The notes below the pieces were generated by a model that had not been told where the DNA came from, did not search any database, and saw only the letters and a list, made by a program, of their open reading frames with translations. 64,000 nucleotides of DNA from Candidatus Rifleibacteriota bacterium (GTDB lineage: Bacteria; Muiribacteriota; Ozemobacteria; Ozemobacterales; Ozemobacteraceae), in contig JANJUX010000035.1 in assembly GCA_024710355.1 (NCBI GenBank), positions 1 to 64,000 on the forward strand, given 5' to 3'. How positions within the stretch are numbered: position 1 is the first letter of the stretch; each line of letters begins with the position of its first letter. A program made the position numbers and the translations under genes. This document shows positions 54,302-63,166 of this stretch, piece by piece.

Positions 54302-55727
54302 CATCGAAAAATTCAACGAAATCCGCCGGGAAATACTGCAGACCTGGCCAACTGGCCATGGCCTGAGCCTCGAAGAGGGCATCGCCTATCAGAAAACTAT
54401 TCCCGAAGCCAAAAACTTTGCCGTCGCCATGCGCAAAGCTTCGCAGGCCGGCAAAACCCTGCTGCAGCCCCGCGCCGGCGTCGCCCTGATTCAGGATCAC
54501 ATCAAACTGCTGCAGTATCTCGAAAACGAAGGCGAAGCCGATTTGCTTCCCACCACTATTGACGCCTACACCCGCCAGAACCGCTACCAGGAAGCCGCGC
54601 TCGGCATCGAAAAATCGTTGCAGGCACGCACTTCTCTTCTCAACGGCTTTCCGGCGGTAAATCACGGTCTCGCCGGCTGCCGCCAGGTGACCGAATCGGT
54701 CAAATCGCCGATTCAGGTGCGTCACGGCACTCCCGATGCCCGACTTCTCGCCGAAATTACGCTTGCCGGCGGCTTTACCAGCTACGAAGGCGGCGGTATT
54801 TCTTACAATATCCCCTATACCAAGAAAGTGCCGCTGCAGAAGTCAATCGACGACTGGAAATACGTCGACCGCCTCGTCGGCATCTACGAAGAACACGGCA
54901 TTCACATCAACCGTGAACCCTTTGGCCCGCTGACCGGCACTCTGGTGCCGCCATTCGTCAGCCATGTCGTCGCGATCATCGAAGGCATTCTGGCGCTGCG
55001 TCAGGGTGTTAAATCGATTACCCTCGGTTATGGCCAGGGCGGCAACCTGTTTCAGGATGTCGCGGCCCTGATTTCGCTGAAGAACCTCGCGCATGAATTC
55101 TTCGCCCGCGAGGGGTTCAAGGATTATGAACTGACTACGGTTTTCCATCAGTGGATGGGCGGATTCCCGGAAGATGAAGCCAAAGCTTTCGGCGTTATCA
55201 GCTGGGGCGCTGCCGTGGCTGTTCTTGCCGGTGCCGACAAGGTCATCGTTAAATCGCCGCACGAAGCGATGGGCATTCCGACCAAGGAAGCCAACGCCCA
55301 GGGACTGCGCTGCACCCGCCAGGCGGTCAGCATGCTGCGCGACCAGAAATTCCCGATCGGCAGCGAGCACCGCGTCGAGATCGAGCAGATCGAAAAAGAA
55401 GTCAGAAGCATCATGGAAGCCGTTTACCGCCTCGGCAACGGCGATATCGAAGCCGGTATCGTCGCCGCTTTCGAAGCCGGCGTCATGGATGTTCCGTTCG
55501 CGCCCTCGGTCTACAATCACGGCAAGATTCTGCCGATGCGCGACAACAATGGCTTTATCAGAGTGTTCAACAAGGGCAATCTCGCCCTCAGTGACGATAT
55601 CATGGCTTATCACCGCGAAAAACTGGAAGAACGGGCGAAGGCAGAAGGCCGCAACGTCTGTTTCCAGATGGTTACCGATGACATTTATGCCATCAGCAAA
55701 GGCGCATTAGTTGGGAGACCCAGATGA
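54282..55727 (+). CDS. glmE: methylaspartate (glutamate) mutase subunit E
   Basis: 481 residues starting at GTG 54282 (AAGGAG at 10 nt), inside the end of glmL. Key blocks: PRAGVALIQDHIKLLQYL, IQVRHGTPDARLLAEIT (substrate-binding R in VRHGTPDAR), FTSYEGGGISYNIPYTKKVP (glutamate and cofactor site), ITLGYGQGGNLFQDVAAL and VFHQWMGGFPEDEAKAFGVI. It is the large catalytic TIM-barrel subunit binding glutamate and the adenosyl group of coenzyme B12, and it works as E2S2. Ends with an ATGA overlap to mal, so translation is coupled through the operon. Confidence 0.97.
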   Translation: MSSSKLSIEKFNEIRREILQTWPTGHGLSLEEGIAYQKTIPEAKNFAVAMRKASQAGKTLLQPRAGVALIQDHIKLLQYLENEGEADLLPTTIDAYTRQNRYQEAALGIEKSLQARTSLLNGFPAVNHGLAGCRQVTESVKSPIQVRHGTPDARLLAEITLAGGFTSYEGGGISYNIPYTKKVPLQKSIDDWKYVDRLVGIYEEHGIHINREPFGPLTGTLVPPFVSHVVAIIEGILALRQGVKSITLGYGQGGNLFQDVAALISLKNLAHEFFAREGFKDYELTTVFHQWMGGFPEDEAKAFGVISWGAAVAVLAGADKVIVKSPHEAMGIPTKEANAQGLRCTRQAVSMLRDQKFPIGSEHRVEIEQIEKEVRSIMEAVYRLGNGDIEAGIVAAFEAGVMDVPFAPSVYNHGKILPMRDNNGFIRVFNKGNLALSDDIMAYHREKLEERAKAEGRNVCFQMVTDDIYAISKGALVGRPR

Positions 55728-56974
55728 AAATTGTTAAAGCGACGTTCGCAAAAGGTATTTCTTCGTTTTTTTTCGACGACCAGCGTGCCATCAAAAAAGG
55801 CGCTGGCCATGATGGCTTCGTTTATGTCGGCGCGCCGGTAACCCCCGGTTTCAAGAGCATCAGGCAGGCAGGTCAGAGCATTTCGGTTCTGCTGCTGCTC
55901 GAAGATGGTCAGATCGCCTGCGGCGACTGTGCCGCCGTGCAGTATTCCGGCGCCGGTGGCCGTGACCCGCTGTTTCTGGCCGAAGAATATGTTCCGTATC
56001 TTGAAAAGCATATCAGGCCACTGCTTGAAGGCCGCGAAGTCGGCACTTTCAGAGACATGGCGAAGCATTTTTCTGAACTGGTAATCGAGGGCAAACCTCT
56101 GCATTCGGCGATCCGCTACGGCCTGACCCAGGCACTGCTCGATGCCCGCGCCAAAGCTCTTAAGCTGATGCCCTGCGAAGTCGTCTGCCAGGAATACAAC
56201 CTGCCGGTAGTTATCGAACGCGTGCCGATTTTTGGTCAGACCGGCGATAATCGCTATGATAACGTCGACAAGATGATTCTCAAAGGCGTCGAAGTGCTGC
56301 CGCACGGTCTGATCAACAATGTCGAGGAAAAACTTGGCCGCAACGGTGAAAAACTGCGCGAATACGTGCGCTGGCTCGCCGCCCGCGTCAAAAAGCTGCG
56401 CACTCATGCGGGTTATCGACCCGACCTGCACATCGACGTTTATGGCACCATCGGCCAGATTTTTGACAACAACATGGAAAAAGTCGCCGATTATATCGCT
56501 TCACTCGAAAAAGACACTGACGGTCTGAATCTCTACATCGAAGGCCCGGTCGACATGGAAGAAAAGCAGCTGCAGATCGCCAGTCTGAAGAAGATCACCG
56601 ACCGTCTGCATGCCATCAGTTCGCCGGTCAAGATCGTTGCTGACGAATGGTGCAATACCTTCGAAGACGTTCGCGACTTTACCGACGCCAAGTCCTGTCA
56701 CATGGTGCAAATCAAGACTCCCGACCTGGGCGGTATTCATAATATCGTCGAAAGCGTTATCTACTGCCGAAAACACGGCATGGAAGCCTACCAGGGTGGC
56801 ACCTGCAACGAAACCGACGTTTCTGCAAGAATCTGCGTGCACCTGGCGGTGGCCGCGCGTGCCGAACGCATGCTCGCCAAACCGGGCATGGGCTTCGACG
56901 AAGGCTTCAATATTGTCAACAATGAACTTGAACGCATTCTGGCGGTTCTGCGCCTGAGAAACGGGGTTAAATAA
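55724..56974 (+). CDS. mal: methylaspartate ammonia-lyase
   Basis: 416 residues, the normal length. It belongs to the enolase superfamily. ERVPIFGQTGDNRYDNVDKM contains the conserved G-Q-T-G and D-N-R-Y-D block around the second-shell residues, YRPDLHIDVYGTIG carries the metal Asp, GPVDMEEKQLQI the metal Glu, KIVADEWCNTFED the third ligand, and MVQIKTPDLGGIHNIVES the catalytic Lys. It removes ammonia from 3-methylaspartate to give mesaconate. ATGA overlap with glmE. Placed exactly after the mutase genes, as expected for the methylaspartate pathway of glutamate breakdown. Confidence 0.97.
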   Translation: MKIVKATFAKGISSFFFDDQRAIKKGAGHDGFVYVGAPVTPGFKSIRQAGQSISVLLLLEDGQIACGDCAAVQYSGAGGRDPLFLAEEYVPYLEKHIRPLLEGREVGTFRDMAKHFSELVIEGKPLHSAIRYGLTQALLDARAKALKLMPCEVVCQEYNLPVVIERVPIFGQTGDNRYDNVDKMILKGVEVLPHGLINNVEEKLGRNGEKLREYVRWLAARVKKLRTHAGYRPDLHIDVYGTIGQIFDNNMEKVADYIASLEKDTDGLNLYIEGPVDMEEKQLQIASLKKITDRLHAISSPVKIVADEWCNTFEDVRDFTDAKSCHMVQIKTPDLGGIHNIVESVIYCRKHGMEAYQGGTCNETDVSARICVHLAVAARAERMLAKPGMGFDEGFNIVNNELERILAVLRLRNGVK

Positions 56975-56976
56975 GC

Positions 56977-58359
56977 ATGTCAAACAATGAAGAATTCAGA
57001 GTTCTGTCGCCAACTGCGATTCTTGGTTATGGTTTTCCTGAAGCCTCGTTTATGCGGGGCATGGCAAGAAAGCCTCATCTGATAGGCGTCGACGCCGGTT
57101 CGACCGACCCGGGCCCTTATTATCTTGGCGCCGGCAAGTCTTTCACCGACCGCGCTTTTGTTAAGCGCGATCTGCGTTATATGATCCGCGAAGGTGTTAA
57201 GAACGGTATTCCGGTTGTCGTCGGCACCGCCGGCGGTTCTGGTGCCGCACCGCATCTTGAATGGTGCCGCCAGATCATCGTCGAAATCGCGAAAGAAGAA
57301 AAGCTGAGCTTCAAGATGGGCGTTATCGCCTCTGACGTCAGCAAAGACGCCGTAAAGAAAGCGCTGCGCGAAGGCCGCATCAGCCCGCTGACCTGCGTGC
57401 CTGAAGCAACCGAGCAGATGATAGACGAAACTACCTACCTGGTCGCTCAGATTGGTATCGAGCCGATTATCGAAGCACTGAAAGATGGCTGTGACGTGGT
57501 ATTGGCCGGTCGCTGTTATGACCCGGCCTGTTTTGCCGCTCTGCCGGTCATGAAGGGCTACTCTGAAGGTCTCGCTCTGCACATGGGCAAGATTCTCGAA
57601 TGTGCCGCGATTGCCGCAACTCCTGGCTCAGGCGCTGACTGCGCTCTTGGTATTCTCAAGAAGGATTCTTTCATTCTCGAAGCACTGAGCCCGAAGCGCA
57701 AATTCACCTGCGAATCGGCCGCTGCCCACACGCTTTATGAAAAGTCAGACCCGTATCATCTGCCCGGCCCGGGCGGTTCGATCAATCTCGATGGCTGCTC
57801 GTTCACCGACATCGGTGATGGCCGCGTCGAAGTTAAGGGCAGTGTTTTCGAGCCGACCCCGAAATATCTTATCAAGCTTGAAGGCGCTCGGCCAATCGGT
57901 TATCGCAGCGTCAGCATCGCCGGCACCCGTGACCCGATCATGATCGCCGGTATCGAAAAGATTCTCGGCGAAGTCAAACAGCAGCTCAAAGAAATGTCGC
58001 CCGATGAAGACCGCGACAAACAGCTGTTTTTCCATGTCTATGGCAAGAACGGCGTCATGGGCGCACTTGAACCGCTGCAGAACGCTACTTCGCATGAACT
58101 GTGCATCATCATCGAAGCGCTGTGCCCGACCCAGGAACAGGCCGACACACTGTGCAGCGTGGCCCGCTCGACTCTGCTGCACTATGGCTACGAAGGCCGC
58201 ATTTCAACCGCCGGCAATCTGGCTTTTCCGTTCTCACCGTCTGATATCAAAATGGGCCAGGTCTTCGAATTCTCTCTCTATCACCTCATGGACCCGGCCG
58301 GCGAAAAGCTGTTCACCCATCGCATCGAGACCTTCAAAGACGGAGAGATTTTGAAATAG
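56977..58359 (+). CDS. AtuA-like / DUF1446 family protein
   Basis: 460 residues. The family is recognised from LIGVDAGSTDPGPYYLGAGK, VVVGTAGGSGAAPHLEWCRQ, DVVLAGRCYDPACFAALPVM and HMGKILECAAIAATPGSGAD. The same family name comes from the acyclic-terpene protein AtuA of Pseudomonas, but members are widely found beside glutamate mutase and methylaspartate ammonia-lyase, always next to a DUF4387 gene. The Gly-rich N-terminus and the AGRCYDP block suggest a small-molecule or CoA-type binding site. The reaction is not established. It lies 2 bp after mal in the same operon, so a step in mesaconate/citramalate metabolism or substrate channelling is likely (inference). Confidence 0.85.
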   Translation: MSNNEEFRVLSPTAILGYGFPEASFMRGMARKPHLIGVDAGSTDPGPYYLGAGKSFTDRAFVKRDLRYMIREGVKNGIPVVVGTAGGSGAAPHLEWCRQIIVEIAKEEKLSFKMGVIASDVSKDAVKKALREGRISPLTCVPEATEQMIDETTYLVAQIGIEPIIEALKDGCDVVLAGRCYDPACFAALPVMKGYSEGLALHMGKILECAAIAATPGSGADCALGILKKDSFILEALSPKRKFTCESAAAHTLYEKSDPYHLPGPGGSINLDGCSFTDIGDGRVEVKGSVFEPTPKYLIKLEGARPIGYRSVSIAGTRDPIMIAGIEKILGEVKQQLKEMSPDEDRDKQLFFHVYGKNGVMGALEPLQNATSHELCIIIEALCPTQEQADTLCSVARSTLLHYGYEGRISTAGNLAFPFSPSDIKMGQVFEFSLYHLMDPAGEKLFTHRIETFKDGEILK

Positions 58360-58440
58360 CTTGAAAAAAAGAAGTTCCAATTTAACTATTATTGAAATTT
58401 ATACCATCCAATTAATATTGAATGGAAAGCGGAGAAGATA

Positions 58441-58752
58441 ATGAAAAGAAACATACTTGAAGCGGCCAAGGTCATCAGGTCGAAGAATGCCGGCCCGTAT
58501 GAGCTGACTTTCGATATCATGTTCAAGAACAAAGAGTTCTACGAAATGTTCAAATCGCAGCAGATCATCAACCGCAAACAGATGGCAGGCGTTCTGAAAA
58601 TCGACGAAAGCGATATTCTGAATCTGGTCTGGTTTGCCCCGGCAAATGCGGTAAAAATCACGATCAAACGCCCGATTTCTTCTGGTGCACCCGGTGAAAC
58701 CGATATTTACGGCGCGCAGCAGCACGCACCGCTGCTCGCAATAGAATTCTGA
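58441..58752 (+). CDS. DUF4387 protein (AtuA partner)
   Basis: 103 residues. AAKVIRSKNAGPYELTFDIM is the defining block of DUF4387. VWFAPANAVKITIKRP and SGAPGETDIYGAQQHAPLL follow. It nearly always sits directly after, or is fused to, an AtuA/DUF1446 protein and is thought to be its small subunit. The 81-bp gap before it has a GCGGAGAAGATA ribosome site but no terminator I can see. One bp separates it from the P-loop gene. Confidence 0.88.
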   Translation: MKRNILEAAKVIRSKNAGPYELTFDIMFKNKEFYEMFKSQQIINRKQMAGVLKIDESDILNLVWFAPANAVKITIKRPISSGAPGETDIYGAQQHAPLLAIEF

Positions 58753-58753
58753 T

Positions 58754-59698
58754 ATGCAGGGCTCATTTCTGAATTCGAACATGTCTCATTTCGAGACATT
58801 GATGTATTCGACCTACTACGCGCCACGTGGTCGGCCGAGGCTTTACATGCTCGGCAGCCTGCTGGCCAGCCGCTATCTCGGGCCGACCGATCTGCTGATC
58901 GGCATTATCGGCGGCGAGGGCTCGGGCAAATCGACCCTGATCAAGGGCCTTTTCCCGGGTCTGGAGCTGACCAATGATGATGATGGCGTCAACCTGAAAA
59001 GCACGCCGATCTACGATTTTCAGCCTGATAACTTCTTTGCGCCGCACACTTTCCATCTCGATGTGCGTTACGAACTGGCCTTCAAACAGCCGTTCGAGAT
59101 TATCGACGCGGTCAACTGCGCTGTCGAAAACGGGCGGCGCGTGGTGATCGAGCATTTCGATCTCATTTACAAGCAGCTTGGCTACAATGCGCAGATCATC
59201 TTTGCGATTGGCGAAGAGCTGCTGGTCTGCCGGCCGACGGTTTTCGGACCGTTCCCGGCCGAGATCAAGGCGCACGCCGAAAAGACCGCAATCTATCGCC
59301 GCATGGCGCATTCGGCCGAAGACATCACCAGTTACATTCTGGCGGCAGATTACAACTACACGCGCCGGGTGCTGCATTCAGACGTCAAGCACGGGTTCGT
59401 CATCAAGTTCACCGAAAAGCCTGATATCAACATTCACGATGTCGAAGAGAAGGTGAAAAAGGTGATCGAGGCCAATGTGCCGATTGGCGTTGCCTGCAAA
59501 GACAAGATCAGTATTGGTGACTGGCAGATGTTCTGCACCGGCACGCGCACGCACGTTAAGGCATCGGGGCAGATCGAAAATTTCAGATTGTGGCAGGAAT
59601 ACGTCTACGACCCGATCTGGAAGGAATACATGCTCGTCGGCATGGTTGGCCCGAAAAAGGGCGTCGGTGTCGAGGGTATCACTTACTTCAGCGAATAA
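58754..59698 (+). CDS. P-loop NTPase of unknown function in the glutamate mutase operon
   Basis: 314 residues. LIGIIGGEGSGKSTLIKGLF is a Walker A loop near residue 58, immediately followed by the unusual ELTNDDDGVNLKSTPIYDF. ENGRRVVIEHFDLIYK may be the Walker B strand, and a C-terminal IGVACKDKISIGDWQMFCTG domain resembles the accessory editing-type domain seen in alanyl-tRNA synthetase relatives. I recall similar proteins annotated as alanine-tRNA synthetase second additional domain proteins near glutamate mutase genes, but this cannot be checked here. Start at 58754 or 58781 (both without a strong ribosome site). It may act as a metal or cobalamin-cofactor chaperone; that is speculation. 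Confidence 0.7.
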   Translation: MQGSFLNSNMSHFETLMYSTYYAPRGRPRLYMLGSLLASRYLGPTDLLIGIIGGEGSGKSTLIKGLFPGLELTNDDDGVNLKSTPIYDFQPDNFFAPHTFHLDVRYELAFKQPFEIIDAVNCAVENGRRVVIEHFDLIYKQLGYNAQIIFAIGEELLVCRPTVFGPFPAEIKAHAEKTAIYRRMAHSAEDITSYILAADYNYTRRVLHSDVKHGFVIKFTEKPDINIHDVEEKVKKVIEANVPIGVACKDKISIGDWQMFCTGTRTHVKASGQIENFRLWQEYVYDPIWKEYMLVGMVGPKKGVGVEGITYFSE

Positions 59699-59769
59699 GG
59701 CGAAAGCCGGCGATCAGGGTGGTCGGGCCTATCAAAAACATGCAGCCTGATCAAGGGAAGGAAAAAGAC

Positions 59770-61329
59770 ATGACCGTGAAATGCAACTTTAGAAAGCTTA
59801 CCGACAAGGGAATCAGACGCGAAAGCATCGGCGGCCGGCAGTTTCTGACTGTCGAGCCTGATGTGCTCAAGCTGCTTGCTGAAGAGGCTTTTCACGACCT
59901 GTCGTTTTATCTGCGCCCCGGCCACCTTGATGAGCTGGCGGCCATTGCCGCCGACCCGAAGGCAGCTGATAACGAGCGTTTTGTCTGCAGTGCGCTGATT
60001 AAAAATGCCGTTATCGCTGCCGAAGGTTTTCTGCCCCTCTGCCAGGATACCGGCACCGCGACGGTTTTTGCCTGGCGCGGTGAGAAGGTTCTGACCGGCG
60101 GCGAAGACGAGAAGCTGCTCACCGAAGGCATTGCCTCTGCCTGGCGCAACAACAGCCTGCGTTACTCTCAGGTTGCACCCAAAAGCATGTTCGATGAGGT
60201 GAATACCGGCAACAACCTGCCGGCGCAGATCGATATCGCTTTTGCGCCCGGTGATGAATACCATTTCATGTTTATGGCGAAGGGTGGGGGATCGGCGAAC
60301 AAAACCGTGCTGCATCAGGGCAGCCGGGCCCTTCTCAACGAAAAGTCGCTGACCGCCTTTCTCAAAGAAAAAATCGGCGGTCTCGGCGTTGCAGCCTGCC
60401 CGCCGTATACGATCGTCGTTGTTGTCGGCGGCACCTCGCCCGAAAACAACCTGAAGACGATGAAACTGGCTTCGACCGGCTGGCTCGACAGTCTGCCAAC
60501 CTCTGGCGACGGCAAAGGCTCGCCATACCGTGATCTCGACTGGGAAACGAAAGTCATGCAGATCGCAGCCGAAACGGGGTGGGGCGCCCAGTTTGGCGGT
60601 TCACACCTGGCCATCGAAGCCCGCGTCGTGCGTTTGCCGCGGCATGCCGGTTCGTGCCCGGTATCGGTTGGCGTGTCATGCAGTGCACACCGCAATATGG
60701 CTGCAAAAATTACTGCCGATGGCGTTTTTCTTGAAGAGCTCGACCGCAATCCTTCGCGCCTGCTGGAAAAATGCCAGACTGGCAGTTTGAAAGCCGCCAG
60801 CATCGATCTCGATCGCCCCATGCCCGAGATTCTGCTGCAGCTGTCGAAGCATGCGGCCGGTTCGCTGGTGCTGCTCAACGGCACGCTGATAGTTGGCCGC
60901 GACATGGCGCATGCCAGGCTTTTTGATATGGTCAATGCCGGTCAGCCGCTGCCGGATTATTTCAAAAACCACCCCGTCTATTATGCCGGCCCGGCCAAGA
61001 CTCCGACTGGTCATGTAATTGGCAGTTTCGGCCCGACTACTGCCCAGCGCATGGACGAATACATGGATTTCTTCATGAGCCGTGGCGCCTCGATGGTAAC
61101 CCTGGCAAAGGGTAATCGCGCCGAAAGTGTCGTTAAAGCCTGCGAAAAATACGGTGGTTTCTATCTCGGCACCATTGGCGGGGCGGCCGCTCTGATCGCC
61201 AAAGAGAACATTCTCTCGTCAGAAGTGCTCGATTTCCCGGAATACGGCATGGAAGCGATTCACCGCATCAAAGTCAAAGACATGCCCGCTTTCATCCTCT
61301 ACGACAACAAAGGCAACCGCCTGTATTGA
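59770..61329 (+). CDS. fused class I (Fe-S) fumarate hydratase-type enzyme, probable mesaconase
   Basis: 519 residues from ATG 59770 (AAGGGAAGG upstream), with alpha-like (~1-290) and beta-like (~300-519) parts in one chain, as in FumA/FumB. FLPLCQDTGTATVFAW contains the first cluster cysteine, GGLGVAACPPYTIVVVVGGT and AGSCPVSVGVSCSAHRNMAA hold the others. The beta part shows YYAGPAKTPTGHVIGSFGPT and MVTLAKGNRAESVVKACEKY. Class I fumarases often hydrate mesaconate to citramalate. Its place as last gene of a glutamate mutase operon argues for mesaconase as the in vivo role, which would carry the pathway to citramalate. Oxygen-sensitive [4Fe-4S] enzyme, hence an anaerobic or microaerobic lifestyle is likely. 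Confidence 0.9.
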   Translation: MTVKCNFRKLTDKGIRRESIGGRQFLTVEPDVLKLLAEEAFHDLSFYLRPGHLDELAAIAADPKAADNERFVCSALIKNAVIAAEGFLPLCQDTGTATVFAWRGEKVLTGGEDEKLLTEGIASAWRNNSLRYSQVAPKSMFDEVNTGNNLPAQIDIAFAPGDEYHFMFMAKGGGSANKTVLHQGSRALLNEKSLTAFLKEKIGGLGVAACPPYTIVVVVGGTSPENNLKTMKLASTGWLDSLPTSGDGKGSPYRDLDWETKVMQIAAETGWGAQFGGSHLAIEARVVRLPRHAGSCPVSVGVSCSAHRNMAAKITADGVFLEELDRNPSRLLEKCQTGSLKAASIDLDRPMPEILLQLSKHAAGSLVLLNGTLIVGRDMAHARLFDMVNAGQPLPDYFKNHPVYYAGPAKTPTGHVIGSFGPTTAQRMDEYMDFFMSRGASMVTLAKGNRAESVVKACEKYGGFYLGTIGGAAALIAKENILSSEVLDFPEYGMEAIHRIKVKDMPAFILYDNKGNRLY

Positions 61330-61430
61330 AAAGCTTTTGCCAGACGACTATTGCAGTTTCGCAAGCGAGGCAGCTGGCCTGATTCGTAACTACTGCAAAA
61401 AAATCGAGTTTTTAAGCTGACGGGGTACAA

Positions 61431-61880
61431 GTGAAAATTCTTGTTGATGCCGATGCGTTGCCGGGAGCGGCCCGCGACATTATTTTCAGGGCGGCTGAAC
61501 GGGTAAGAGTGCCGGCGATTCTGGTGGCCAACAAATTGCTGCGGGTGCCGGAATCTGAATTTATCAGTTTCGAGATGATCGAGCAGGGTTTTGATGTTGC
61601 CGATGCGAGAATTGTCGAATTGACAGAGCCGGGTGATCTTATCGTTACCGCCGATATTCCGCTGGCGGCCGAAGTTGTGGCCCGTGGCGGCCTCGCGATT
61701 GATCCGCGCGGACAGCTCTACTCGGAAGAAAATATCAAAGAGCGCCTCTTCGTGCGCGACTTTATGGATACCCTGCGCAAATCCGGCGCCACTACCGGTG
61801 GCCCGGCCCCTTACGGCAAAAAAGAATGTCAGGCTTTCGCTAACCAGCTCGACCGCCTGCTCGCCCGCAGAAAATACTGA
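61431..61880 (+). CDS. YaiI/YqxD family (DUF188) protein
   Basis: 149 residues, GTG start at 61431 after GGGG. KILVDADALPGAARDIIFRA at the N-terminus, DLIVTADIPLAAEVVARGGL in the middle and FMDTLRKSGATTGGPAPYGK near the end are the conserved blocks of DUF188. The acidic residues (DAD, TAD) sit as in PIN-like nucleases, so an RNase-like fold is suspected; the biochemical role is unproven. A single gene; the 101 bp before it contain a loose repeat (TTGCAGT...ACTGCAA) that has no T-run. Confidence 0.9.
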   Translation: MKILVDADALPGAARDIIFRAAERVRVPAILVANKLLRVPESEFISFEMIEQGFDVADARIVELTEPGDLIVTADIPLAAEVVARGGLAIDPRGQLYSEENIKERLFVRDFMDTLRKSGATTGGPAPYGKKECQAFANQLDRLLARRKY

Positions 61881-61982
61881 TACAGAAATAACACCATTTA
61901 CAAAATTTGCTGGTGTACATTGCGGGGTATGGGTTGTTTTCTTATACTTGAGAGAAATCTGAAGCTTTTACTGGAGCTTTGT

Positions 61983-62966
61983 ATGCTGTTAGCACAAAGA
62001 CGCTATGCGAATATGAGTCTGCTTCTCGTTCTCTGCCTGCTGCTGGCACCGTTTGTCGATGCGGCGGAGCTGTCGCTGTTCGACAAGCTTAAACTGAAAA
62101 CTCAGGAAAAGGTCGAGCAGGTGCAGCAGCGCGACTGGTGGATAACCAAAGCCGCCGGTAAAGTTGCCGGCTTCGTGACCGGAAAAGCCGTCGGCGCTCT
62201 TGGCGCCGGCATAGGTTTTGTCATCGGCACCACCATTGGTGGCCCGGTGGCTGCCGGTATGGGTGCAATGATTGGCTATCGAATTGGTGATATTGCCGCA
62301 AAAACATTTGGTAAGGCGGTGGGTGAGCTTCTCGCACAATGGAAACTGCATCATGGCCGCAAAGTCGACCTGGGTGCAGTGGTCGATGCCATAAAATCGG
62401 TTAATAAAGCTTCTTTGAGTGCCGAATCGATCGGCGCAGTTTTTGGTGATCTCGTTGGCGGCAGTCTTGGCGCTGCAGCAGGCATCGCGCTGCTGGCCGG
62501 CGCAACGCCGTTTGCCATTCCGCTGCTCGGCACGGTTTCAGCGGCTTATCTTGGCAGCAAGCTCGGTAAGGCCATCGGCCGCGGCATTGGCCGCTGGATC
62601 GGCCGCAAAACTCTCAAGAAAGGCTACGAAGCTTATGCCGCCAGCGGCATTTCTGAAGCCGAAGATAAAAAAGAAGAAGCCGAACTCGAAGCGGCTCTGG
62701 TAAAGATTGAAGACCCGACTCCAGCTGGTTCGGTCTCTGATAACACTCCGTCTGAAGCGAAAGAAGCGGTTGGCACTGCGGCATCTGCTGCCAGCCCCTC
62801 GGTTATGGCAGCGCGTGCGACCTACGAGAAGGCTTACCGCGAATATACCGACACGGTAACCTCGCCAACCGCCTCTTCTGACGAAAAGAAGGCCCGTCTG
62901 CAGCAATATCGCGAGGCCTACGAGGCTTACCAGGCAGCGGTAAACCTTTCCGGGCAAAGGCAGTAA
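61983..62966 (+). CDS. glycine-zipper envelope protein
   Basis: 327 residues from ATG 61983 (GGAG at 6 nt). Signal peptide MSLLLVLCLLLAPFVDA with cleavage near AAE. Two blocks of small-residue-rich helices (~57-95: GKAVGALGAGIGFVIGTTIG and GPVAAGMGAMIGYRIGDIA; ~150-205: GGSLGAAAGIALLAGATPFA and GKAIGRGIGRWIGRK) are glycine-zipper type membrane or oligomerising helices. A charged C-terminal tail holds Ala/Ser-rich and Tyr/Glu-rich segments (ATYEKAYREYTDTVTSP and the similar YREAYEAYQAAVNL). It resembles structural envelope proteins; no enzyme motif. Followed by a strong terminator. Confidence 0.75.
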   Translation: MLLAQRRYANMSLLLVLCLLLAPFVDAAELSLFDKLKLKTQEKVEQVQQRDWWITKAAGKVAGFVTGKAVGALGAGIGFVIGTTIGGPVAAGMGAMIGYRIGDIAAKTFGKAVGELLAQWKLHHGRKVDLGAVVDAIKSVNKASLSAESIGAVFGDLVGGSLGAAAGIALLAGATPFAIPLLGTVSAAYLGSKLGKAIGRGIGRWIGRKTLKKGYEAYAASGISEAEDKKEEAELEAALVKIEDPTPAGSVSDNTPSEAKEAVGTAASAASPSVMAARATYEKAYREYTDTVTSPTASSDEKKARLQQYREAYEAYQAAVNLSGQRQ

Positions 62967-62986
62967 AGGTGAATTGAGTTTGCAAT

Positions 62987-63023
62987 AAACCCCTGACAAA
63001 TTGATTGTCGGGGGTTTTTATTT
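62987..63023 (+). terminator. rho-independent terminator
   Basis: Stem AAACCCCTGACAA / TTGTCGGGGGTTT with a 5-nt loop, ending in TTTTTATTT. It ends the glycine-zipper gene. Confidence 0.85.
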
Positions 63024-63166
63024 GGCTGGTGGTGTGCTAGGATTTCTCTGAAGATTTCGGGCGGTTTAAACAGATAAACAAAGCGGCCCTGAATCTGAGG
63101 TGAAGCTTGATAGATGAGCCACCTGACCAAAGCAATTGCAAAGTTCTGAACAGGTATGGAGGTTGT

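Noticed and set aside
54843..55613. 256-codon minus-strand open frame opposite glmE
   Set aside because: Shadow of a highly conserved gene; Asp/Val/Phe-rich composition typical of reverse-frame translation.
61330..61430. Inverted repeat TTGCAGT...ACTGCAA after the hydratase gene considered as terminator
   Set aside because: Long unpaired loop and followed by A rather than T on the coding strand.
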